A DNA stretch of 64,000 nt, taken from contig NZ_CAKKNS010000001.1 in NCBI RefSeq assembly GCF_918814575.1, positions 520,182-584,181 on the forward strand, given 5' to 3'. Position 1 is the first letter of the stretch. Every line of letters starts with the position of its first letter. This stretch comes from Periweissella fabaria (GTDB lineage: Bacteria > Bacillota > Bacilli > Lactobacillales > Lactobacillaceae). Position numbers and translations under genes: made by a program. The notes beneath the pieces were generated by a model. That model saw only the letters and a program-made list of their open reading frames with translations, ran no database searches and was not told where the DNA came from. Of the stretch, positions 1-8,978 are shown piece by piece.

Positions 1-11
1 CTCTTTTAATC

Positions 12-1553
12 TTACTTCAATGACAATGCCGCAACATCAATTTCCCATGGTAACCAATCCCGGAAGAATTCTCCTTCGTGGCTAACTAGAATCAGATTAC
101 CTTCAAATCGAATCAAGGCTTTTTTCAGCGCTTGCTTCGTATCTTCATCTAAGTGATTCGTTGGTTCATCCATGATTAAGAAGTTACTAGGAATTAATTC
201 CATCATTGCTAACTTAACTTTCGTTTGTTCCCCACCGGATAATAGGTGCATCGCTTTTTGGGCATTGGCGGCATTAATCCCGGCTGCACCAAGGCGTTGG
301 CGGGCCATCCGGGGTTCTAATTTAGGAAACGCATCAGCCATTACTTCAAGTGGCGTCATCTTATCGTCGTCCCAGTCTAAATCTTGATTAAAGTAGTTCA
401 CTTTAACCGCTGGCGCAAATTTACTTTCCCCATTCAGTGGCGTTATCTTGCCTAAAATTGATTTAATTAACGTTGACTTTCCGGCCCCATTAAAGCCTTT
501 TAGTAATAGTTTTTGCCCGTGGGTCATCGCAAAACTAACTGGGCTTAGCAAGGCGTGGGTATACCCAACTGTTAAATGCTTAACTTGTAACACTTCTTGT
601 GATTGCATTGGTACATATGGAAAATCAAAACTTGCGTGTAATTCTTCATCTGGAGCATCAACGATTTCCATTTTTTGCAGCATTTTTTCACGGGAACGCG
701 CTTGTTTTGATTTAGTACCCGCTTTATTTTTACTAATAAATTTTTCGGCTTTTGCAATCACAACTTGTTGCTTTTCAAAGCTACGTAATTGTTGTTCTCG
801 TTTTTCGGCCTTTTGACGCATTGCTTGTTGGAAACTCCCACGGTATTTAGTAATTTTCCCAAAGGCAATATCGGCAATCGTATTGGTCACTTGTTCTAAA
901 AATTCGTAATCATGGGAAATAATAATGGCACCACCATCAAAACCTTGTAAAAATTCGACGAGCCATTCAATATGGGCCGTGTCTAAATTATTCGTTGGTT
1001 CATCTAAAATAATGACATCATCGTTTTCAAGTAACAGTTTGGCTAAAATAACTTTTGAACGTTGCCCACCTGACATTTCACCAGTTAAGTGATCAACACC
1101 AATCGCATTCAAACCTAACCCGGTCACCACTTTATCAATTTTAGTATCTAATTCATAAAAATTAGCAGCTTCGAGCTGTTCTTGTAACTGGCCGGCCTTA
1201 ACTAATAATTCGTCATCGGCAGTTTCACCGTATTGCGCATATAAATCATTAATTTGTGCTTCTTTATCAAATAATTCTTGAAACGCGGTCTGGAGGAATT
1301 GATACATGGTCATGTCAGCTGGAACTTCTGCATATTGATCTAAATAACCCACTTTTAGGTTTTTCTGCCAGTTAATCATCCCCGCTACCGGTAATGTTTG
1401 GCCGGTTAAAATCTTAATTAATGTTGATTTCCCCGCACCATTTTGACCAACGATTCCCATGTGTTCGTGCTTATTTAATTGAAATTCTGCGTCATCATAT
1501 AATTGCTTATCAGCAAAACTCATTGATAAACCACTAACTTCTAATAATGCCAT
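12..1553 (-). CDS. ABC-F family ATPase (YfmM/YbiT-like)
   Basis: A 513-aa protein with two ABC ATPase cassettes and no membrane segments, the ABC-F layout. Members bind the ribosomal E site and act in translation rescue or antibiotic protection. The first cassette has Walker A GQNGAGKS (residues 36-43), signature MSGGQRSK and Walker B ending LDEPTNNLD. The second has GFNGAGKS (about residue 355), LSGGEQTK and MDEPTNHLD. A charged linker between the cassettes (about residues 245-300) fits the P-site tRNA-interaction motif. The ATG start follows AGAGGG. It is a close paralogue of the ABC-F gene at 3391-5004. Whether it gives drug resistance or has a housekeeping role cannot be told from sequence. 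Confidence 0.93.
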   Translation of the reverse strand: MALLEVSGLSMSFADKQLYDDAEFQLNKHEHMGIVGQNGAGKSTLIKILTGQTLPVAGMINWQKNLKVGYLDQYAEVPADMTMYQFLQTAFQELFDKEAQINDLYAQYGETADDELLVKAGQLQEQLEAANFYELDTKIDKVVTGLGLNAIGVDHLTGEMSGGQRSKVILAKLLLENDDVIILDEPTNNLDTAHIEWLVEFLQGFDGGAIIISHDYEFLEQVTNTIADIAFGKITKYRGSFQQAMRQKAEKREQQLRSFEKQQVVIAKAEKFISKNKAGTKSKQARSREKMLQKMEIVDAPDEELHASFDFPYVPMQSQEVLQVKHLTVGYTHALLSPVSFAMTHGQKLLLKGFNGAGKSTLIKSILGKITPLNGESKFAPAVKVNYFNQDLDWDDDKMTPLEVMADAFPKLEPRMARQRLGAAGINAANAQKAMHLLSGGEQTKVKLAMMELIPSNFLIMDEPTNHLDEDTKQALKKALIRFEGNLILVSHEGEFFRDWLPWEIDVAALSLK

Positions 1554-1649
1554 TGCGCCCTCTTTTCCATTGTATAAATTCCCAATATATCTAAATAATG
1601 CTACGCCCTTATGTCGGCTATTTCAACTATCAATTTCTAACGACCAAAA

Positions 1650-1674
1650 AACCAGCGCAACAATTGCACTGGTT
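1650..1674 (-). terminator. Rho-independent terminator
   Basis: An inverted repeat, AACCAGTGCAA pairing with TTGCGCTGGTT on the minus strand, is followed by a T run. It lies just after the 560-aa ORF and separates it from the downstream ABC-F gene, so the two ABC-F genes are probably in different transcription units. Confidence 0.8.
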
Positions 1675-1687
1675 TTCATTGTTTATT

Positions 1688-3370
1688 TCATTTACCAAAT
1701 TTTAACGCATATTTGGTGGCAGTTAATCGTTCAAAGGTAAGGGCATTGGTCCCAAACTGTTTTAAAGCGGCTAACGTAATAATCGTTTTCGGGGCTAGTT
1801 TTAAACTTCGCCGGATATATTCATAAATATTACCATCAATAAACGCGAGCCGTGCTTGGGCCCCTTGACCCGTTAGGCGGGCTGTTAATTTAGTCCCTTC
1901 CGGGGTATAAAATGTGACCACTTCATCGCTTGGAAAATACGTTGCTAAATCAAGCGGCGGCATTTGCATAATATATGGGTCCGCCCCTTGGGTCCAAGCA
2001 TTAATCCCAATTTTATCCCATGCAAATCGATTACTGTAGCGACCCCCAATCATTAAGTTGATGTTAAATTTTTGTTGGTATTGGGCTACTGGGTGAGCTT
2101 GTAAGGCTTGTAATTCCGGCAAGTAAGGGCCTAATTCTTGTTGGGTAATTCCTGTGGCTGATGGCGTTAAGGCCATTTTCATCACGGCATTGGGCGATAA
2201 TAATTGGTGTTTTTGGCGAGTAATTTCATGCTTAACTAATACCAGCAACTGATCTTCTAATTGCTTAAGAAATGCCTTGGCGGTACTTCTATGCTTACCG
2301 TTAGGGACGTTTTTGACATTTAATTTATTGGCCTTTTTATTCGCAAGACGCTTAATCATCGCCGTGGCATCGGCATCCGCAATCAAGACCGCCGTGTACC
2401 CATGTTCTTGGACTGGACTAAGGTCTAAATCAACTAATTTCAGACCAGATTTAGCAAAAATTCCCACCTTTCCACGGGTCTTTTCAGCATCGAGCCGCAC
2501 ATGCGCATTCAGTGTCGCTGGCGAATTATCGCCAATTTTAATTTCACGGGGCGTGGTGGCCTTATAGACTTGGAGGTACTGGGCTGCTTGAATGGCGTTA
2601 TCGGCAGCTTTGTTGACCAACACCTCCCGGTAATTAATTAACAAATCACGCAAAGTCGTTTCATCAAATACTTCCGGCTTTTGATTATGGATGACCGTTA
2701 CGACTAATTTTTGTTGTAAAATTGCTAACCACAGATTTTCAAAAATTGCCGTAACCAGAGTTTCACGTTCAATAAAATTACGCCGGACACATGGTAATAC
2801 GATTTGGAGTCCCGGCTCAGTAAGGTTAAATAATTCATTTTTAGCTGAACCTTTTGCGGTTAATTTACCTTGACCACCATATTTTTTACCAGCGAGCTCA
2901 TGATCAAATAAATCAATCCAACTGTTAATGGGTGCTAACTTATGTTTACTAGCCATCGTTTGTACGTATACTAAGTTTAATTCTGAACTAGCCATTAATT
3001 GGCGCCGGACCGCTTTTTTTAACTTCGGCAGCTGCACATTTGTCGCCGTTAGCATCATTGTTTGTACATTGGGTAATTGTTGCCAGCGGTCCATTTGCGC
3101 CACAATACCACTCGTATATGAGTCTTGGGCCTGCAAACTTTCAATGTGGGTAAATAACTCATCAAATCCTGGGAGTGCGGTATGGGCGACTGCATCTACT
3201 TGAATGGTTAAGTTAATCGGTTGGTCACGATTAATTGGGGATTCTAGTAACACCGTGCTTAATGCATTTAGCATCGTACCGACACCCATTTTGGCGGCTT
3301 GCAACAAGTGCTTATTAAAAACAACGCGGGGGTGTTGTTTGGGCGCTTTAAATTCATACATCTTTTTCAC
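1688..3370 (-). CDS. Unrecognised 560-aa protein with C-terminal NgoFVII/BfiI-like (B3-type) domain
   Basis: Starts at a GTG placed 7 nt after AAGGAG and lies 20 bp behind the ABC-F gene at 3391-5004, so the two look co-transcribed. I recognise no full-length family. From about residue 440 to the end the pattern is Trp-x-Gln-Gly, then PYIMQMPP, YFP, an F-TPEG turn, IYEYIRRSLKL, an IT-x-x-x-L helix, FGTNALTF and Y-LKF. This follows the order of conserved elements in the C-terminal B3-like DNA-recognition domain of NgoFVII/BfiI-type restriction enzymes. No phospholipase-D HxK nuclease motif is visible, so it is not a standard enzyme of that class. The first 250 residues (LPGFDELFTHIE, GSAKNELF, FENLWLAILQQKL) faintly recall GHKL-ATPase proteins of defence loci, but the Asn/Asp ATP-binding motifs are missing. 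The function is unknown. Confidence 0.7.
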   Translation of the reverse strand: MKKMYEFKAPKQHPRVVFNKHLLQAAKMGVGTMLNALSTVLLESPINRDQPINLTIQVDAVAHTALPGFDELFTHIESLQAQDSYTSGIVAQMDRWQQLPNVQTMMLTATNVQLPKLKKAVRRQLMASSELNLVYVQTMASKHKLAPINSWIDLFDHELAGKKYGGQGKLTAKGSAKNELFNLTEPGLQIVLPCVRRNFIERETLVTAIFENLWLAILQQKLVVTVIHNQKPEVFDETTLRDLLINYREVLVNKAADNAIQAAQYLQVYKATTPREIKIGDNSPATLNAHVRLDAEKTRGKVGIFAKSGLKLVDLDLSPVQEHGYTAVLIADADATAMIKRLANKKANKLNVKNVPNGKHRSTAKAFLKQLEDQLLVLVKHEITRQKHQLLSPNAVMKMALTPSATGITQQELGPYLPELQALQAHPVAQYQQKFNINLMIGGRYSNRFAWDKIGINAWTQGADPYIMQMPPLDLATYFPSDEVVTFYTPEGTKLTARLTGQGAQARLAFIDGNIYEYIRRSLKLAPKTIITLAALKQFGTNALTFERLTATKYALKFGK

Positions 3371-3390
3371 AGGGGAACTCCTTTATACCT

Positions 3391-5004
3391 TTAATCGGTT
3401 GGCGTATTTAGTGATAAATCACTGATGTCTAGCACATCTAATAACCAGTCTTGATAAAAATCAGCTTCATGACTAACTAAAATTAAGTTACCTGGAAATT
3501 GCTTTAACGCTCGTTGCAACGCTTGTTTACTTGCTTCATCCAAATGATTGGTTGGTTCATCCATAATTAAAAAATTACTAGGCGTTAACTTCATTAAAGC
3601 TAATTTAACTTTCGCTTGTTCACCACCGGATAGTAACGCCAACGGTTTTTGGGCATTTTGTTTGTTAATTCCGGCGTTATTTAGCGCGCGCCGAATCGCT
3701 TGTAGTTCAAGGTCTGGAAAGTGATCACGTAAAACATCCAAAGGCGTTAATTGCTCATTATCCCAGGCTAGATCTTGATTAAAGTAACTAATTACAACGT
3801 CATCACTAAAACTAGCATGCCCATTTAACGCCATTAATTGACCCAAAATCGTTTTAATTAGTGTTGATTTACCAGCACCATTAAACCCAACCAAGGCTAA
3901 TTTTTGCCCTGCTACCATTTCAAATGTCACTGGTTGCAGCAAGGCTTGCTCGTAACCGACGCACAACTCTTCAACCGTTAGCGTTGTGGCTGGAGGAACC
4001 GGTGCACTATCAAATGGTTCATCATAAATCGCGTATGGGTCTTCAACTTCCTGGCTCGGTGCTTCATATAATGGAAAGTCAAAATACGAGCGTAAACTTT
4101 GTTCTGGTGCTTCTACTAAGGTTAATTTATCCAACATCCGCCCACGTGATTTAGCCTGTTTAGCCTTTGTACCGGCTTGATTTTTATCAATAAATTTTTG
4201 GGTCTTTGCAATTAATTCTTGTTGTTGCGTAAATTCCCGTTGTTGCCGCTTACGGTTTTCATTTTTTTGGCGCATCGCCTCTTGGAAGCTCCCACGATAT
4301 TTCGTCATTTTACCAAACGCAATATCAACAATACTGTTGGTGACTTGTTCTAAAAAATCATAATCGTGTGAGACAATCAGCGTTGTCCCCGTAAAGGCTT
4401 GTAAAAAGCCAACTAACCATTCAATATGCGCCGTATCAAGATAATTCGTTGGTTCGTCTAACAATAAGACATCATCGTTAGCTAGGAGCAACTTGGCTAA
4501 AATTATTTTAGAACGTTGCCCACCCGATAACTCACTAGTCGTGCGTTCAGCTAATTCAGTCAATCCCAATCCCGTGATAACTTTTTGCACTTTAGTATCT
4601 AAATCATAAAAATCAGCTTGTTCAAGTTGTTCTTGAATTTGCCCCGCTTGGATTAATAATTGATCATCTCCATCAACCGCATATTGGTCATAATACGCCC
4701 CCATCTGCGCTTCCAATTGATAAAGCTCGGTAAATGCGGTTGCCAAAAATTCCCGGACTGTCAAGTGCTTATCGATTTGGGCATATTGGTCAAGATAACC
4801 GATTCGGGTATCTTTTTGCCACTTAATGGTGCCACTAATTGGTAAGATTTGTTCGGTAATCAACTTAATTAACGTTGATTTACCGGTTCCATTTTGGCCG
4901 ACAATTCCCAAATGTTCACCTGGCTGAAGTTCAAATTCAGCATCGTGATACAAGAGCTTTTCATCATAGCTCATTGATAAACCACTAACTTCTAATAATG
5001 CCAT
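3391..5004 (-). CDS. ABC-F family ATPase, second paralogue
   Basis: A 537-aa twin-cassette cytosolic ATPase closely related to the ABC-F protein at 12-1553. Both begin MALLEVSGLSMS and share GQNG-GKST, LSGGQRSK and DEPTNYLDTAHIEWL in cassette one, and GFNGAGKS, LSGGEQAK and MDEPTNHLD in cassette two. It differs by an insertion of about 20 acidic/proline-rich residues in the inter-domain linker (about residues 315-340, around YAIYDEPFDSAPVPP). The linker is the part that contacts tRNA or the peptidyl transferase centre in ABC-F proteins, so the two copies may have diverged in specificity. ATG follows AAAGGAGC. It is the first gene of a two-gene unit with the 560-aa ORF. Confidence 0.93.
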   Translation of the reverse strand: MALLEVSGLSMSYDEKLLYHDAEFELQPGEHLGIVGQNGTGKSTLIKLITEQILPISGTIKWQKDTRIGYLDQYAQIDKHLTVREFLATAFTELYQLEAQMGAYYDQYAVDGDDQLLIQAGQIQEQLEQADFYDLDTKVQKVITGLGLTELAERTTSELSGGQRSKIILAKLLLANDDVLLLDEPTNYLDTAHIEWLVGFLQAFTGTTLIVSHDYDFLEQVTNSIVDIAFGKMTKYRGSFQEAMRQKNENRKRQQREFTQQQELIAKTQKFIDKNQAGTKAKQAKSRGRMLDKLTLVEAPEQSLRSYFDFPLYEAPSQEVEDPYAIYDEPFDSAPVPPATTLTVEELCVGYEQALLQPVTFEMVAGQKLALVGFNGAGKSTLIKTILGQLMALNGHASFSDDVVISYFNQDLAWDNEQLTPLDVLRDHFPDLELQAIRRALNNAGINKQNAQKPLALLSGGEQAKVKLALMKLTPSNFLIMDEPTNHLDEASKQALQRALKQFPGNLILVSHEADFYQDWLLDVLDISDLSLNTPTD

Positions 5005-5276
5005 TTTATGCTCCTTTCACAATTCAACTATCTGTATCTGTAAAACTACCTTATAATAATTAACCATTCAATACTATTAAAAGAACATTGAATGGCTGTC
5101 GATTTAACATTTCATTACCTTGTGCGACTTACATGTCAGCTTAATGCCTTAAAATTTTAGGCAAGGTTATTAAATTATATCAAAAGCATCTCAATTATTA
5201 TATGCTTAGCTGGTAATCCCTATATTGATGATTTTCCTAAAAAGTCCTAAAGTTCGCCCCTCTAAAGCATCCCTAG
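5005..5276. other. Intergenic stretch without a gene
   Basis: AT-rich sequence between two divergent genes. It should hold the minus-strand promoter of the ABC-F gene. I see no coding ORF, repeat or RNA motif in it. Confidence 0.5.
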
Positions 5277-5305
5277 TTGAAAACCGCTTAAAAACACGTT
5301 AGAAT
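5277..5305 (+). promoter_or_regulatory. Sigma-70-type promoter for the small ORF
   Basis: TTGAAA (5277-5282) and TAGAAT (5300-5305) are separated by exactly 17 bp, about 30 bp upstream of the small ORF at 5336. Confidence 0.6.
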
Positions 5306-5335
5306 TAGGCTAAAGTATTGTCTGGGGGTTTTCAG

Positions 5336-5503
5336 ATGACATTAAAAAGAGTCAAGTTAGCAATTAATGTGTTAGCAATTCTCACGCTTCTCATTAGCTT
5401 AATCTTATATCATATCATTACCGTTCAAGCATTCATTTTAGCAATTGCGATAAAATTTCTTCCCAGCTTTTTTTTACCGAAGCATAAACCAAAAAACCAG
5501 TAA
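5336..5503 (+). CDS. Small hydrophobic membrane protein, 55 aa
   Basis: ATG at 5336 is 7 nt behind a GGGGG ribosome binding site; the TTG in the same frame at 5318 would overlap that site. The peptide has a basic N-terminus (MTLKRVK), one or two hydrophobic segments spanning residues 8-45 and a basic tail. It has its own promoter, and its stop codon lies inside the following terminator. It stands alone among minus-strand genes. I recognise no family; it could be a single-pass membrane peptide of unknown role. A type I toxin is conceivable, but no antisense RNA was identified. Confidence 0.55.
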   Translation: MTLKRVKLAINVLAILTLLISLILYHIITVQAFILAIAIKFLPSFFLPKHKPKNQ

Positions 5504-5519
5504 GCTAAGCTTACTGGTT
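5495..5519. terminator. Bidirectional terminator between small ORF and rbsB
   Basis: A near-perfect palindrome (AACCAGTAAGCT and its complement) is flanked by A and T runs. It can end both the plus-strand small ORF and the minus-strand ribose operon. Confidence 0.85.
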
Positions 5520-5524
5520 TTTTG

Positions 5525-6475
5525 CTAACGATATTTACTATTTACAACTAATTCTAATGGCGATTTGATATTTTTAGGTAAGGTCTTTTTATCAAAATGA
5601 TCATACACTGCTTGCATTGCCAGTTTACCCATTTGATATGGCTTTTGTGCAACCGTTGCGGCCATTTGACCATTTTTAACTGCTGTTAAAGCATCTTGGG
5701 AGCCGTCAAACCCAACTAACATAATATCGGGTTTATTACGTAACGCTTGTACTGCACCCAGGGCCATTTCGTCATTTTGTGAGAAAATTCCTTTGATATC
5801 GGGATGACCTTGAATAATATTTTCCGTAGTCGTCAACCCTTGCGCCCGATCAAAATTAGCCGTTTGTTTGGCCACAATATCTAATTTCCCTTTGACCGCA
5901 TTGTCAAATCCACGCCCACGTTCACGCGAAGCTGATGCACCAGGAATCCCTTGTAACTCAGCGATTTTGGCATCTGTCCCGAGTTGTTTTAGCATAAATT
6001 TAGCCGCCATGTTACCACCTTCAACTGAATTTGATGCCACTAACGTCAAGACCTTCCCACCACTCGATGAGCGATCAACTGTAATAACTGGAATGCCGGC
6101 ATTATTGGCCGCTTTCACTTCAGGTGTAATTGCATCTGAGTCAACCGGATTAATAATTAAAATATCAACTCCCCGTTGGATCATATCTTCAACATCATTG
6201 GTTTGCTTCGCCGTATTATTTTGCGCATCCGCAATTTGGACTTTCGTACCGTGCGCTTTGGCAGTATCATTGACACCATTTTTAACAGCGATAAAAAATG
6301 GGTTATTTAACGTTGATAACGATACCCCAACCCTAATTTCTTTAGGCTTTTTCTTCGCCGTATTATCAACTTTCTGGTATGGATTTTCTAACGTAATTAC
6401 GGAACAACCGGCTAATAATATTAAGGTTAAACTAGTCATTATACCTAAGATAAGATATTTAATCTGTTTACGCAT
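5525..6475 (-). CDS. rbsB: Ribose ABC transporter substrate-binding lipoprotein
   Basis: A 316-aa periplasmic-binding-protein-like sugar receptor. The N-terminal signal ends in the lipobox LLAGC (Cys at about residue 24), so it is a membrane-tethered lipoprotein. Typical RbsB landmarks are VGVSLSTLNNPFF, the INPVDSDA segment, VTVDRSSSGG and SQNDEMALGA. It is the last gene of rbsDACB, 11 bp after rbsC. It captures ribose outside the cell and hands it to RbsC. Family assignment is firm; ribose over a related pentose is inferred from the presence of rbsD in the operon. Confidence 0.92.
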   Translation of the reverse strand: MRKQIKYLILGIMTSLTLILLAGCSVITLENPYQKVDNTAKKKPKEIRVGVSLSTLNNPFFIAVKNGVNDTAKAHGTKVQIADAQNNTAKQTNDVEDMIQRGVDILIINPVDSDAITPEVKAANNAGIPVITVDRSSSGGKVLTLVASNSVEGGNMAAKFMLKQLGTDAKIAELQGIPGASASRERGRGFDNAVKGKLDIVAKQTANFDRAQGLTTTENIIQGHPDIKGIFSQNDEMALGAVQALRNKPDIMLVGFDGSQDALTAVKNGQMAATVAQKPYQMGKLAMQAVYDHFDKKTLPKNIKSPLELVVNSKYR

Positions 6476-6486
6476 ATTACTCCCCC

Positions 6487-7449
6487 CTAAACGGCTTTCT
6501 TACGGTCAATTAATACCGCAATGATAATGACGATTCCTTTAACGATTTGTTGGTAGAAACTAGATATTCCTAACAAGTTCATCCCGTTATTTAAAGTCCC
6601 AATAATTAATGCCCCTACAAGCGTGCCTAATAGCCGTCCTTTACCACCAGCTAATGATGTTCCCCCTAAGACAACGGCCGCAATGGCATCCATTTCATAT
6701 GTTACTCCCGCATCTGGTTGGGCCGAATTAAGCCGGGATGTTAAAATGAAGCCCGCAATTGAGGCCATAATGCCCGATAATGTATAAATCAAAATGGTGA
6801 TTTTATTGATTTTAATGCCCGATACAAATGCCGCTTTCGCATTTCCACCAATCGCATACGTCTTACGTCCAAAGGCCATTTTATGCAATAGTACATACAA
6901 AATAATGAACGCTACTAGCATTATCACAATTGGAAAAGGAATCCCCAAGAAATACCCGCGACCAATAACTTGAAAGAAGAAACTATTGGTCATCTTCGCT
7001 CCAGAAATGGGATTACCATCGGTTAAAACATACGTTGCCCCCCGATAGATTGTCATCGTTGCTAATGTCGCAATAAACGGTGCTGCGCCACCATAGGCAA
7101 TAATCACACCGTTTACACCACCTAAAATTGCCCCAATCAAGACACCCAATAAGAACGCAAATGCTGGATGAACGCCAGCAATAATCATTTGTGCGGTGAT
7201 TGCGCCCGTAAATGCCAAAATTGAACCAACTGATAAATCAATCCCGGCCGTCAAAATAACAAACGTCATCCCAAATGCAATTAGCGCATTGGTCGACACT
7301 TGCCGTAACAGATTCAAAAGATTATTAATATCTAAAAAACTATGGTTTAACAACGTTACTAAAAAAACCAAAAACGCTAATGCCAAAACTGGTCCTAATT
7401 TACCAATAAAATCCATCACATTGAATTGCTGACGCTTTGTGTTATCCAT
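6487..7449 (-). CDS. rbsC: Ribose ABC transporter permease
   Basis: A 320-aa polytopic inner-membrane protein of the sugar BPD-transport family with about 8-10 hydrophobic segments. The conserved core FGMTFVILTAGIDLSVGSI and the EMDAIAAVVLGGTSLAGGKG loop are the RbsC hallmark that docks on the ATPase. The start overlaps the end of rbsA by 8 bp, suggesting translational coupling. It forms the transmembrane channel with RbsA and RbsB. Confidence 0.93.
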   Translation of the reverse strand: MDNTKRQQFNVMDFIGKLGPVLALAFLVFLVTLLNHSFLDINNLLNLLRQVSTNALIAFGMTFVILTAGIDLSVGSILAFTGAITAQMIIAGVHPAFAFLLGVLIGAILGGVNGVIIAYGGAAPFIATLATMTIYRGATYVLTDGNPISGAKMTNSFFFQVIGRGYFLGIPFPIVIMLVAFIILYVLLHKMAFGRKTYAIGGNAKAAFVSGIKINKITILIYTLSGIMASIAGFILTSRLNSAQPDAGVTYEMDAIAAVVLGGTSLAGGKGRLLGTLVGALIIGTLNNGMNLLGISSFYQQIVKGIVIIIAVLIDRKKAV

Positions 7450-8932
7450 TGATTTGTCCCCCCGTAGCTAAAGTCATAACCGTTTCTTGTGTGGCATTTT
7501 TCGTGGCTAAGGTCCCCATAATCTTACCTTCGTACACGACATTAATTCGATCACTCATACCTAATACTTCTGGTAAATCACTTGAAATCATAATAATTGC
7601 GACGCCACGTGCCGTTAGTTCATTCATCAAATCATAAATTTCGCGTTTGGCCCCAACATCAACTCCGCGTGTTGGTTCATCTAATATCAAGACTTGCGAC
7701 CCCGCTCCAATCCATTTTGCCAAAACGACTTTTTGCTGATTTCCCCCTGATAAGCTACTTACCGCAATATCGGCCGTTTGGGTTTTGATTGTCAGCCGCT
7801 TGATTAATGCCTCCACAAAAATGCGATCATTATGTTCGTCAATTAAGCCGTATTTAGTAAAACTACGTAAACTCGCTAAATCGATATTATCAGCAATTGT
7901 CGCATCTAAAATCAGCCCTTCATCTTTACGATTTTCCGTCATAAACCCAATCCCGTGTTTAATGGCAGCGGCTGGCGAATGATTCTCAACAACTTTGCCA
8001 CTCACTTTAATTTGGCCATGATCTAAGCGATCAATCCCAAAAATAGCGCGCATGATTTCTGTCCGACCTGCCCCCATCAAACCCGCAAAGGCCACAATTT
8101 CACCGGAATGCACATCAAAGCTAACATCATTAAATACGCCTTGCCGACTCAAACCGTGCGCTTCAAAATAGACTTCGCCGACTTGCGTTGTCCGCTCTGG
8201 ATAAAATTCAGTTAAATCACGCCCCACCATAGCTTTAACAATTTGATTCACATTTGTATCGGCCACCTTTGTCGTTGTGACCGAAATACCATCTCGCATA
8301 ATTGTTATCGTGTCACATAGCGTCGTAATTTCTTCCATCCGGTGGGATATATAAATAAATCCTACGCCCGTTGCTTGGAGTTCTTTGACAATTTTAAAGA
8401 GCTTGTTGATTTCATTTTCTGTCAAAGCTGATGTCGGTTCATCCATAATGATAACTTGCGCATCCGTCATCAATGACTTAGCAATTTCAACTAGTTGCTG
8501 ATTACCAACACTTAAATCATGAATTGGCATATCCAAACCAAAGTCAGCCCCTAAATAATCAAGATATTTGCGGGCTTGTGTGCGCATAGCACTAGTTTTT
8601 AAAATCCCAAAACGGTTCGTGATTTCACGATTAATAAACATATTTTCCAAGACGGTCATTTCACCATAATTATTCATTTCTTGGTGAATGAAACTAATCC
8701 CATGCAATTCCGCATCCATGGCATTTTTAAAATGCGTTACCTGCCCATTAATTTTGATTTGACCACGCTCAATTGGTAAAATGCCAGTCAAAATATTCAT
8801 TAAAGTTGACTTACCAGCCCCATTTTCACCCATTAAGGCATGAATTTCCCCCGGTGCTAATGTGAAGTTAACTCCCTTCAAAACATGATTATCACCAAAG
8901 CTTTTGAAGATGTTTTGCATTGCAATTTCCAT
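7442..8932 (-). CDS. rbsA: Ribose ABC transporter ATP-binding protein
   Basis: A 496-aa protein with two fused ABC cassettes, as in all sugar CUT2 transporters. Cassette one has GENGAGKST, the LSVGNQQ signature and IIMDEPTSAL. Cassette two has the degenerate P-loop GLMGAGRTE typical of RbsA, then LSGGNQQK and LDEPTRGVD. The chosen ATG at 8932 sits 5 nt behind GGAGGGG; an upstream TTG (8956) would put that ribosome binding site inside the coding region. It energises import through RbsC. Confidence 0.94.
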   Translation of the reverse strand: MEIAMQNIFKSFGDNHVLKGVNFTLAPGEIHALMGENGAGKSTLMNILTGILPIERGQIKINGQVTHFKNAMDAELHGISFIHQEMNNYGEMTVLENMFINREITNRFGILKTSAMRTQARKYLDYLGADFGLDMPIHDLSVGNQQLVEIAKSLMTDAQVIIMDEPTSALTENEINKLFKIVKELQATGVGFIYISHRMEEITTLCDTITIMRDGISVTTTKVADTNVNQIVKAMVGRDLTEFYPERTTQVGEVYFEAHGLSRQGVFNDVSFDVHSGEIVAFAGLMGAGRTEIMRAIFGIDRLDHGQIKVSGKVVENHSPAAAIKHGIGFMTENRKDEGLILDATIADNIDLASLRSFTKYGLIDEHNDRIFVEALIKRLTIKTQTADIAVSSLSGGNQQKVVLAKWIGAGSQVLILDEPTRGVDVGAKREIYDLMNELTARGVAIIMISSDLPEVLGMSDRINVVYEGKIMGTLATKNATQETVMTLATGGQING

Positions 8933-8978
8933 AATACCCCTCCGTATTGATGGCAATATTGGATTTTCACTAGCTACT

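Noticed and set aside
448-816. A 122-codon plus-strand frame over the ABC-F gene
   Set aside because: Antisense shadow with Cys/Ser-rich random composition.
1688-3370. Calling the 560-aa protein a restriction endonuclease
   Set aside because: Only the C-terminal DNA-binding-like pattern is present; no nuclease motif (HxK, PD-D/ExK or HNH) was seen.
5868-6524. A 218-codon plus-strand frame over rbsB
   Set aside because: Shadow of a well-supported gene on the other strand; no family-like motifs.
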